From NCBI RefSeq assembly GCF_008728515.1, contig NC_044980.1, forward strand, positions 29,032,290 through 29,096,289: a stretch of DNA of 64,000 nucleotides. The letters run 5' to 3'. Below, piece by piece: positions 12,236-23,101 of the stretch. Source of the stretch: Papio anubis (taxonomy: Eukaryota; Chordata; Mammalia; Primates; Cercopithecidae). Made by a program: the position numbers and the translations under genes. Numbering within the stretch: the first letter of the stretch is position 1; each line of letters begins with the position of its first letter. Under the pieces are notes generated by a model. That model ran no database searches. It saw nothing but the letters and a program-made list of their open reading frames with translations, and was not told where the DNA came from.

Positions 12236-12524
12236 ATGACCAATTATAATTTTATTGTTTGTTTTGTTCTTATTTTTTCTTTCAGTAGTATTTGTTTTTT
12301 AATGTCATATTGGGCATGTGAATATCTTTAAAAGTCCCCAAAGGAGTATATGTTATTGATTAATGGGCGTGTAAATCCATGTTTAGCACCATAAATTTTT
12401 TAGAAGAGTTAAATTTGTAACCATAAAAATTTAATGTGAAACCATGCTTGCCAGTTTTTTTTTTTCCCTAAACATAATACTTTTATATAAGGTTAGTGGA
12501 GTTTTCTAAAACTATATTTCATTA

Positions 12525-13229
12525 ATATTTTTTCGATTGGAAAAAATACACACAACCCAAAAATCCCCATCTCCAAGACTATAGCTCTGTGGCATCAAAC
12601 ACACCCACAAGGTGGTGCAGCCACCGCTATCGTCCATCACTAGAACCTCTCCCTCTCCCCAAATAAACTCTGTACACATTATACATGAACACCTCATTTC
12701 CAACTCTCTCACCTAGTTCTGGGAAACTACATTCCACACTCTCTCCCCTAGAAATGCATCATTTTAGGCACCGATGGAAGTGAATGATTCATTTCTCTTT
12801 CTGTGACTGCTAGCACAATGGTATCAAGGTTCATCTATGTCACAGCATGTGCCAGGGATTCCTGTCCTTACAAAGTTGACCAATGTTCTACCACAATGGC
12901 ATAACACATTATGTTTATCATTTCATCCTGTGATGGAAACCTGGGTTGCCTCCATCTCTCTGGCTACTGAAAAAAATTGAGCCATAAACTTGGGTGTACA
13001 AGTATACACATGAGTCCTGTTTCCATATCTTTGGGTGTGTATGCAGATGAGGAATTGCTGGATGAAATGACAATTCCATATGCAAATATTCAAGAAATTC
13101 CCACATTGTCCTTTATGGCCTTTGATCTTTTCATATTTCCACCAGCAATGAGCAAGGCAAGATCTCCAACATATCCACATCCTCATGATCTGTCATTTAC
13201 AGGATTTTTGTTGTTGTTGTTTTTAATAA
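12525..13229 (-). mobile_element. Old L1M, 3' UTR and ORF2 C-terminal end (left arm of nested pair)
   Basis: Antisense L1: the 3' UTR lies at the left, then atcaaggttcatctatgtca, gatggaaacctgggttgcct, ggtgtacaagtatacacatg, ggaattgctggatgaaatga and tttccaccagcaatg. The plus frame 12977-13309 is an antisense shadow. The same element resumes after 13680. Confidence 0.8.
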
Positions 13230-13680
13230 CAGTGTTTGTTTGTTTATTTTCTTTTCCAACTCTTATTTTAAGTTCAGGCAATACATGTGCAGGTTTGGTA
13301 CATGGGTAAATTGAGTGTCACTTGGGGTTTGTTGTACAAATGATTTTATCCTCCAGGTAGTGAGCACAATACCCTATAGATGGTTTCATGATCCCTCTTC
13401 CCCCCTCTCCACCTTCAAGTAGCTCCTGGTGTCTATTGTTTTCCTGTTTGTGTCCATGTATACTCATTTTGCTCCTGCTTAAAAGTAAGAACATGCAGTA
13501 TTTGATTTTCTGTTCCTTTATTATTTCTCCTATAGTAATAGCCTCCATCTGCATCCATGTTGCTACAAAGAACATGATTTCATTATTTCTGTGGCTGTGT
13601 AGTATTCCATGATGTATATGTACCACATTTTTCTTTATCCTGTCCACTATTAATGGACATCTAGGTTGCCATTCTGATAG
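13230..13680 (-). mobile_element. Younger L1, 3' end only, nested in the old L1M
   Basis: A new L1 3' end begins at about 13236 (ttattttaagttcaggcaat, atacatgtgcaggtttggta) and runs through gtaagaacatgcagtatttg, ccatctgcatccatgttgct and tagtattccatgatgtatat to about 13680, when the older L1 text resumes (ttgtgaagtggcatgatat). So a 5'-truncated copy landed in the same orientation inside an older one. I could not delimit a target duplication. Confidence 0.8.
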
Positions 13681-15375
13681 TTGTGAAGTGGCATGATATA
13701 CTAGTCTTGAACTGAATTTCTGATTAGTGATGCCCACCATCCCGTTGTATGTCCATTGGCCACCTGTACATTCTTCCTTGAGAAATTTTCACTCAAGTCT
13801 TCTGTACAGTAAACTAATTACCTGTATTATTGTTTTCAGTTGTAGGAGATCTTTATATATTCTGGATATCAATTCCTTATGAGATATATGATTTGCAAAT
13901 ACTTTCTCCTATTCAGTGGATTACCTTTTTGCCCTGTTAATGGTATTTGTTGATGCACAGAAGTCTAATTTTGATGAAGTCCAGCTTATCCATTTTATAT
14001 TTTGTACTTTTGGTGTCTTAGTCAATGGATCATTATGAAATCCAATGTCATGTAGCTTACCTCTTGTACTTTCTTCTAAAAGTTTGACAGCTTTAGCTCT
14101 TACATTTAGGCCTTATATCCATTTTAAGTTAATTTTTTTGTATATGGTATAAGGTAGGGGTTCAAATTCATTTCTTAATGTTAATATCCAGGTTTTTCAA
14201 CACTGTTTTTTGAACAGATTGTTTTTCTCTCATTGAACTGTCTTAGTACCCTTGTTAAAAATCGATTCACCATATATGTGAAGGTTTCTTTTGTGGTTCT
14301 CTATTCTCTTCCATTGATTTGCTTGTCTTAATGCCAGTAGCAAATTATTTGATGATTGTAGTTTTATGGTAAGTTTTGAAATCAGAAAGTGTGAGACCTC
14401 CATATTTGTACTTCTTTTTTTAAGAGTCTCCCATATCTGTCCTTCTTTTTAAAGATTGCTTTGACTTTTTGGGGTCCCTTAAATTCTGTATTAATTTTAG
14501 GATGAATTTTTCTCTTTCTGCCAAAAAACTATTTCTGAAAATTTTATTGGTATTGCATTGAATCTGTGGTTTGCTTTTGGTCATATTGACATCTTAATAA
14601 TACTAACTCTTCCCGCCAATGAACATGAGATGTTTTTCCACTTATTTGTGTATTCTTTAATTTCTTACAGCAACTTTTTTATAGTTTTCAATGTACATGT
14701 CTTCTGCCTCCTTTGTTAAGTTTATTCATAATTATTTTGTTATTTTTGATACTACTGAAAATAGTTATGTTTTCTCAAAAAAATAGTTTTCTTAATTTCT
14801 TTTTCAATTATGTATTCTTATGTATAGAATTGCAACAGATTTTTATGTGTTTATTCTATATCATGCAAATTTGCTTAATTCATTTATTAGTTCTAATACT
14901 ATTTTGGTGGAATCTTTTGGATCTCCTACATATAAAATAATATCATTTGTGAAAATAGATTATATTACTTATTTCTCTCTAATCTATACTCCTTTTATTT
15001 CATTTTCTTGCCTAACTGCTCTAGTTGGGACTTCTATTATCATGCTAAGTAGAAGTGGTAAAAGAAATCATCCTTGTCCTATTTTTAATATTAGAGAAAA
15101 AGCTTTTATTTTTCACTATTGAACATCAAGATAGCTGTAGGTTTTACATATATGACCTTATTTATATAGAAGTGATTTTCTTTTGCTTCTAGTTTCTTGA
15201 ACGCTTTTATTTTGAAAGGGTATTGAATTTTGTCAAATATTTTTTCTACATCAATTGAGATTTTTATGTGTTTTTAAAATTCATTCTGATTATATAGGAT
15301 ATTACTGTGATTTATTTTCATATACTGAACCGTCCTTACATTCCAGAAATAAGTCCTACTTGGCCATAGTATAAG
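13681..15375 (-). mobile_element. Old L1M, ORF2 body (right arm of nested pair)
   Basis: Antisense ORF2 in order: ttgtaggagatctttatata, gagatatatgatttgcaaat, gatgaagtccagcttatcc, gttttgaaatcagaaagtgt, gaacatgagatgtttttcca, attgccctgg-equivalent cttgcctaactgctctagtt at 15008 and cagaaataagtcctacttgg at 15344. It reaches into the reverse-transcriptase region and is then truncated. Open frames at 14713-15122 on the plus strand are antisense shadows. Confidence 0.85.
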
Positions 15376-15571
15376 TAGATAGAATTTTTAAAGAAATGAA
15401 TTATAAACGTTTTCAAATTATGAAAATTTTCCAGTATTTACCAAATAAGTTCAGTAACACTTATGAATTAATAACCCAGGTTTAACAAACACTTATGTTT
15501 AGCCAGAAGTTTTAAATATACTTTCTAAAATCTATTCTTTAGAACAAAGAATTCTGAAGTTAATGCAAACC

Positions 15572-15955
15572 TTTTTTTTTTTTTTTTTTTTTTTTGTGAC
15601 AAAGTTCCACTCTGTCGCCCAGGCACAATCTCGGCTCACTGCAACCTCTGCCTGCAAGATTCAGGTAATTCTCCTGTGCAACCTCCGCCACCAGGTTCAA
15701 GCAATTCTTCTGCTTCAGCCTCCTGAGTAGCAGGGACTGCAGAGTATCTCCTCTGTCTTCCAGGCTGGAATGCAGTGGCGTTATCTCAGGTCACTGCAAC
15801 CTCTGCCTCCTGGGTTCAAGTGATTCTACTGTCTCAGCCTCCCAAGTACCTGGGATTACAGGCATGTGCCACCACACCCAGTTAAGTTTTGTATTTTTAG
15901 TAAAAATGGGGTTTCAAATGTTGGTCAAGCTGATATTGAACTCCTGACCTAGGGT
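15572..15955 (-). mobile_element. Alu, reverse, internally rearranged or composite
   Basis: A 24-base T tail, then antisense Alu. The gcaacctc(t/c)gcc...ttcaagcaattct module appears three times (about 15640-15670, 15677-15710 and 15796-15830). The first two are closely spaced, implying a local duplication; a second Alu beginning appears at about 15746 (agtatctcctctgtcttcca). The 5' end of the last copy is truncated at gacctagggtg. Either two Alus fused or one Alu duplicated internally. Confidence 0.85.
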
Positions 15956-16234
15956 GTTTATATAATTTCTAAGAACAGATAATCCTTAAAGCTATTTGAC
16001 TGTCTTGTAAATAATAACTACAAGAAAGACAATAAAATCATTACTAATTTATCTTGATTTTCAGACTAATGAGTTGATGCTGTAGGAAACTCAAATGATT
16101 TTGTTATTTTTATTGGTTACTTTTTTCTTCTTTTTCCGAATATCTTCGTAAACTCACTTTCTATATTTAAAGAACTTGAATCAACTGTAGCCACTTAAAA
16201 AAATCAACCTGCCTTGTCAGTGGTCTACAGGATT

Positions 16235-16470
16235 TTACTAAAGCTGACTCTTGAGTTATCTTACAAGATTCTGTTATTTCCTGGTAGCTTATCGTTTTCA
16301 GGCACTACAACATGCATGAAATTCATCTTGTACATTTCCTGCGTCAAACACAGAGCCAGTCATTTTCCTAAGCCAAATCTCAGGCCCTTTTAATGGAGTG
16401 AATTGTATTAGAGACAACAATCTTGGCATTGGGACAGCATTACACCATTGGAAAAAGTGGTATTTCCTGC
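16235..16470 (+). repeat. Ancient interspersed repeat, copy B
   Basis: caggcactacaacatgcatg, attcatcttgtacatttcct and agccagtcattttcctaag match the 3' section of the family seen at 2560-3600 (there gaactcaagcttgtccaagc and cagaatcagccacttctcca). Only this end is retained. Confidence 0.5.
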
Positions 16471-18984
16471 TTCTTCACAAAAATTGCATTTCCAAATCTG
16501 TCATACTAGAACAAATAAAATGACTGAATACAATGTACTCCGATACCATTATATTATTTTACATAATTTGTATGTACTTTTTCTTTTGAATCTCACAGAA
16601 CTTTCAGTTCTAACCAGATAGATGAGTTAATGTTTTCATTTTAAAGAGAAATGGATTAATACGTTGGTTTAAAAATCTGACACGTCTTCTATTATTCAGC
16701 AACATACAGAAAAATACTTTCTGAGCTTACTAAATGTATATAACCATATGTAGTGATACATGCAAATTATGTGTGTGTGTGTCTCTGTCTAATATTTATA
16801 CACACTTCATTCTGTATTCATGGCTGAATAAATAGATATCATCATGGTTCACCTGCAGGTTATTGAACCCTTACTTCTAATGACAAATCCTGTAACAAGA
16901 AAAAAATGAAGGATATTTCTGCCACATAAAGCCTGTAGCATTTTTCCAAAAATCTTCCCCTCCAGGGTTACATTGTTCAGAGTATGCCAGCATTCTGTAT
17001 GAAATGATTTTCTCAGCTGTAAATTCAGAGAAAGATAAATTTTACTTTCAGTTGATGAAAATTAAAAGGATTATCTTAGATAATCATCTCTGGAGTTGCA
17101 TTCGGTATTCCAGACCCTTCACTTCATTCCCTGCCTATTATTCAAGCAAGAAAGCTGACTGACGTGGAGGCTTGTGATGGCAGCCCTGGTGTACTCTTTC
17201 AGTTTCATACACAGCAATTACTTCTACTTAGAATCTGTGGCACCGGACAGTGAGTGCCTGTCATGTCTGTCATCTAGCCTGCCTTAATTGGAAAAAATGA
17301 TGGATCGATGGAAAGACAGGAGGCAGGAAGACGGACAGAAAGATGGAAAGCACCAAATAAAAACAGCAGTGCACAGATTAAAATATATGTTAAACTTTGC
17401 AAACACCTCAAGTGTACAGACAGCTTGAAAGATACTTATGTTCAGTTTACAGATTTATTACTTCCTTTCTCCAATATTCATGAACACAGAGAGTATTTGC
17501 TTAAGGCATGATACAGTGGCAAAGCATTAAAACTGACAATAATTGCCTAACACAATGAACAACATAATTATAAACTTTTGGTTGTTTTATCCAGTGAATT
17601 CAAGATACATCCACTACACTTAAATGTATTCATTTAAAACAAAAGTCAGTTGCCTACAAGATTTTTAAAACTTTTTGTCTCTTAACCAATGCTATTGTAT
17701 TCTTTTCATTTTGTTTACAGTACATAAATTGCAGTTTTACTTAATTCAAAAGATTCTTGACTAATTGTCTATCAATTCCGTTGTAAATGCTATATTCAAT
17801 AAACTATAATTATAAATCCTTCAGAGTCTTCTTATTATTCAAAGTAAGGTGTAAACAAGAAAAGTAACATAAAATTTTACATTCAACAAAGACTGTGGTT
17901 CTTTGCAGCAAAGTTTTCAGGTAATATAAAAATAACTGAAACCATTTTATTTATCTCTGTATATTTTTACAGGGCAAGGACAATGCTCTATTATTCTGTT
18001 GGCCAGTCAATTTCCTTGCAGATGTGAAAGCATTATATTTTACTTTTAAAAAAGGAAAAATTATTGTTGACTATTTATCTTTTTCCAGGTAGGTTGTATT
18101 TTTCCCTTCTAGTTTATGACCAAACTTCTTGAATATCTTATCTACATATAATTTTTTTTCAAATCATTGCCCAAACACAATTCAGTCAAATACAATTTGA
18201 CATTCTCCTCTTTACACTGCTAAAACTGCTCTTAGGAGGACTCCAACAAACCCTGTGTAGTGAAATCTAGGATCTTTTCTGTGTCAATATTTTACTGCAT
18301 ATAATCTCAGTCTTAGTACTTGATCTTTATCAAATCATTCTCTTCCTTTGGTTTCTGGGTCACTGCAGGAACTAGGGCTTCCTTCTTCCTCCAATCTGTG
18401 GGAGAGTTGTAAAAAATAGTTTTGCTTACTGGTACCGGTGATTTTTTCCTCTCTTTTTTTTCCATCTCTTTTCTTAAATTCTTGTTAGAAGTCTATCAAT
18501 CTTTTTTTTTCCCCAAGTGATATTTCTCTCTGTTAATTTTATGTACATTGAATATTTTCTATTTTATAGATTTCAATTCATTTTTATTGCTTGAGAACAG
18601 TTACGTATTGCATTTTTTTTTTTTTTTTTGGCTTAATGTAGACAGTTCACCAAATTAAAAGCAGGGGAAATTTTACCTGGCTTTTCAAAAAATAATCAAA
18701 ATCACTGTTTTTGTGTTGCTCCTCCCTGTACATATGAGTTCCATTGTTTGACATTTTCCTTTGGCTTGAAGAACAGCTTTTTTATTTCTGTTAACACTAA
18801 CACTGCTGACAAGAAAATCTCTCTGCTTCCATTTTGCTGAATGCACCTTTAATTTGTATTTATTATTGTACATTTTATCTGGCTGTGGCATTCTGAATTG
18901 AAAAGCTTTGTTTGATAGTTGGTTTTTGCTGTATTATGTGTTAAAACCTACACAGCTTCACTAACCATTTTTTTTGTCTTGGCT
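16471..18984. other. No recognised gene; unique-looking sequence
   Basis: No repeat family named. It holds a short GT run (16769-16780), a 17-base near-perfect palindrome (17069-17085), a purine-rich stretch at 17300-17350 and a 20-T run at about 18611-18630. Small open frames (17308-17511 plus; 18685-18891 minus) carry no domain I know. Confidence 0.4.
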
Positions 18985-19410
18985 AGTTAAGGGAACCCAC
19001 CAACAATAACCTATCCCCAGATAAGGAAATGGAAGCCTCTTACAAGACCACAGATGGAGCGAAACTTGGATGTAGATTAAGGAAGGCGCTATCTTTCTCC
19101 CTAATCTGACTGTACCCTACTAAAGTGACCAAAGTTAAGGGACCCCGATGTAAAATTCCTGGCTTTTAGGGCCAACTTTGTCTACTCTCTACCCAATGGG
19201 CTATGTCCCAGTGCCGGAATACCATGATGCATATTGTAGAAGTTGAGCTAGTTCTAGGAAACATGTCCTGACTTTTGGCCTATTGTCAGGCCCATGCTAC
19301 ACTCCACCACATTTTCCAGCACTAGAACAGTTCCCTCCCTGTCCGTATGCTTTGGTGGTACATAAGCTCCTCAACATAACCAATAAAAAGTTTCTGGTTT
19401 GTAGAAAAAC
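18985..19410 (+). mobile_element. Candidate LTR or other retroelement end (unassigned)
   Basis: A GC-richer island inside AT-rich DNA with several CC/GG-rich words, ending ctcaacataaccaataaaaa with AATAAA at about 19381 and a following TG-rich tail. That resembles an LTR polyadenylation region, but I cannot match a family or define ends. Confidence 0.25.
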
Positions 19411-19629
19411 AAACAAGCAAAGAAAAACTTTCCTAGTGGCATTAAATTTACAGCAAAATGCCAAAATTAATTATGTTTCAAATTTGAATCACATTGAATT
19501 TTAATATAATTTTGGTAGAATTGACATTTGTATAAACATATTTTCATCAAATAATAGAATATATTCCTTTCCCTTGTTTTGTTCTTGTTTCATGTTCTTC
19601 AACAAAACTGCATTGCCTTTTCATAAAAG

Positions 19630-20560
19630 TCAAGTACTTTTTCTGCAAATTTATTCCAAAGTATCTTACTCACTTTCTATTACTTTGAATGCATTTTTAA
19701 AATTATAGTACTTCTAACAGGGAAGATCTAATTATGTATTAATTTTGCATCTATTTAGTTTTCCTAGGTACCTTAACATATTTTAAGGAATTTACTTGAT
19801 ACTTTAATTATTTAGGTATAAAAATAATACAATCAAAATGATGTATTTTATCCATTCATTTTTGTATGACTATTTATAAAGACTATTTTATGTTATCTTA
19901 TTATGTAATGAAAATCTTATACTGCATGATATTATAGATTCCATTCCTACCTGTCTAATCCATTTCTCTTGATTTTCCATGATGAAGACTTTAGAGTTCC
20001 AATTGTAAAGTGGTGTTTGCTATTATAATTTTATAAATTATCCTTAATATATATTTCTATTTTGCTTATTTTATTACAAATTTTAAATGACAACAGGAAC
20101 TTTGCCCGATATACTGATATGTATTAATGTCTTATTTTACTGATATGAGATGTATTGGTAGTGTTCCTGTTATTGAGCTAACTCTTCATTCCTGCAATAA
20201 GTCCTACTTTGGCATAACACATTATGTTCTTGATACATAGCTATAGTTTAGCATAGTGTAGGTGAACGTATTCATTATAATTTGATGTAGGACTGAGCTT
20301 TAAACATAACCATTTTTAAGTTGTAATATTTTTGTTTTACAAAATGAGTTTTAAAAGTTTACATTTTGTTTCGTGGCCTAGAATGACTATTACAATTACG
20401 TATTATTTAAAGTTTAGACAAAGGTTTACTAGGCACATATCTTTATGTAATTCCATTTTTCTTATTATTTTTGATAGAAGGTGTTTTAATCTTTTCTCTC
20501 TGCTTACGAGTCCATTCAAGTTTCCCACTTGATTTTAAATCAACATTGGTATTTTATAAA
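19630..20560 (-). mobile_element. Old L1M ORF2 fragment, antisense
   Basis: tattccaaagtatcttactc, tttgaatgcatttttaaaat and cattcctgcaataagtccta, the last followed by actttggcataacacattat, follow the order of antisense L1 ORF2 reverse-transcriptase text, but diverged. The right boundary is uncertain; similarity fades beyond 20560. Confidence 0.6.
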
Positions 20561-21784
20561 ATAAAATGTACATTATTACATTTCCAAACTTATTATAAAA
20601 AAGTTCTAGATCTTAATTTATTGTAATTTTAAATTGTTTTCTGTGGAATTTTGTCTTTTTCTTTTTCATTTAGAGTATAGCTCCTGTTGTTCGACAATGG
20701 CAGATTCCAATATGCGAGTTTTAAACAGAAGTTGTATGACTCTAAATAAGATATTTATGTGTGGCATAAGATATTTATTCTCCAACCTTTTATGGGAAAC
20801 ATTTGCTGACCTTTCTAATAAACAAATATATAGAAAAAATAATCATTATCATTTTATTATATTTATTTTAGTTTCTTCCCTTGAAATTTTCAGGTAGACA
20901 ACAATTGTATCAGCCAACAAATGTATTCTGTTTCTCCTTGATTCTAATTATACCAAATTTCAGTTTTCTTTTTTCAAAATTAAACATTCTTTTTCTTTTT
21001 CATAAACATTGCTTCACAGTTTTTACCCAATTATACACATCAGAAAACTGAGTGTCCACTTAGATATATTCTCCTCTTACACACACTAGCAAGTATGTTG
21101 TTTGTATATTAATTTATTCAACAAGTAGTGTTGAATTTAACTATGGTTTAGATGCTGAGAAAAATATTATAGAAAAACTTAATTTCCTATATCAGACTTT
21201 TTCAATATGTGAAGTGGTTACTATACTCATAACTAATCATTAACTGATACACTGTCAATGTAATCCAAGTTTTCGTACATTCACAATCCCTGTTTCTTCA
21301 GCTTTATCTTGTATTTCTTCCTTCTTCCATGCACAGCCTCTTTCTTCCAGTTTCTCTAGTGTAAAAAGCTCTTTCTTAAATTTAGGCATCTGTGAAGAAT
21401 GTTTCTTCTCCCTGAAAAGCCCACTCTTCTTTACAAATTTTTCTTCAAACTTTATTATAAACATTAGTTTCCCATAAAGGATTTTTTCTTACTGCAAAAC
21501 ACATTTTTGTTTTTCACTTTTATTTTTCAATGGAATACTACACATTTTGAGGTAATATTTATCACACAAAAATACAGTTGTGGGATTTTCTATCATGTCT
21601 CTCTCTTTACTAGTATGATGACAGAGACCAAGTTACTTAGGGAATAATGAAAGTTTAGCCTAAAACACCAGACACTTGGCACAAGGTAAAAACTAAAATG
21701 ATATTTGATTGAATGTTATTGATCTATGAATAAAATATCCATAAAAGCATGACTGATAATAGCAAAGAATATTAAAGAAATGGT
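20561..21784. other. No clear feature; possible decayed antisense L1
   Basis: 20890-20940 (caggtagacaacaattgtat) faintly resembles antisense L1 text. The rest is AT-rich without a recognisable family. Confidence 0.3.
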
Positions 21785-23101
21785 TCTCGGAATATGGCAG
21801 AGTAGGAAGCACTAGGAATCTCTTTACCTAGACAATTGGATTGGCAGAATCTGTCTAGTATTTCTTTCTTTCTTTTTTTTTTTTTTTAACTCTGATATCT
21901 ACTGAAGACTTGCGACTTCTATAGGATGGCTTAGATAGATAAATTGTGGTAAATTTTGTTCAATTTTAGATGTTAGCACAGTAGCAGCTACCTATCCTTC
22001 ACTCCCTGCTGATGGCAGGCAGCTGTGCACATGCTCCTGAAGCAGATCGCACACAGCTTGCTGGGGCCAGGGTAGACCCAAATCACCCTGTACTACAAAT
22101 ATTGGAACTCTGTACTCTGATTATTAATCAAGTGTACCTAATTACAGAAGGAGAGAAAAATAAGCAAGTGGCACTTTATGTCATGCCTGACTCCACTGTT
22201 GCAAACCTCCCTCCTTCTAGTTAAAGAAAATTTCAGGTGATTTAAAGGGCTGGTACCTACCCCCCCGACCGAAAAAAAAAAAAAAAACTTTTATTTTTCT
22301 CCTTTTCCCTTTGTGAGTGCCAGGTATTAAAGTATAGAACATTCAAAAGGAATCACATACACAGAAAAAATTAGAAAGTACTCAAACTTGCATAAGAAAA
22401 GGTATAAATACAGGGTCAGAGGAGACCTGAAAAGACCTCAAATTTTCCCCTCAGGCTGACCCTTACTATTTATATTTACTGATGTAGGTTGACACAGAGA
22501 AATAATAAATAAACAAAACAAATAGAAACAATCACAAAAATAACAAACCCTGGGGAAAAAAGGAAGGCCTGGTTTTCAGACTTATTTTAGTAGATTGAAA
22601 TACGCAGATTTTTGAAAAAGTATAAGACATACAAAAAACAGAAAAGTATGGACTAATCAAAGGAAAAAAATCATTAGAAATTATCCCTAAAAAAGACCTG
22701 ATGGCAGATCTACTACAACGACTTTAAAGCAACTCTCTTAAAGATGCACAAAGAACTGATGAAATACCTGCGGAGTCAAGAAAGCAATGTAAGAACAAAA
22801 TAGATGTATCAATAAAGAGATAGAAAATCTGAAAATAAATCAGAAATTCTCAGGCTGAAAAGTATAATAAATGAAATGAAAATTGTACTAGAAAGTTTCA
22901 AAAGTAGATTTAAGTAGGCATAATCAAGAATAAGTGGACTTGAAATAGGACAATACAAGTTAAGGAGACTGACAAATACTAAAAAAAAAAAAAATTAAAG
23001 AAAAGTGAACAGAATCTAAGAGATTTGTGAAATGCTATTAAGCAACCTAAGATAAGATAATTCCAAAAAGAGAAGAAAAAGGAAAGCAGATAGAAAGAAT
23101 G
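21785..23101 (+). mobile_element. Old L1M 5' region (5' UTR and ORF1-like), left arm
   Basis: Starts with the old-L1 5' motif ggaatatggcagagtaggaa, then attggcagaatctgtctagt, and continues A-rich through gaactgatgaaatacctgcg and aaaatctgaaaataaatcag (ORF1-like). It is interrupted at 23102 by Tigger1 and resumes at 25233. The frame 22012-22224 lies in this UTR and is not a gene. A 15-A run at about 22273-22287 follows a CCCCCCG word. Confidence 0.65.

Noticed and set aside
13318..13740. 140-codon minus-strand frame
   Set aside because: It is the L1 ORF2 C-terminal end running into older L1 sequence, not an independent gene.
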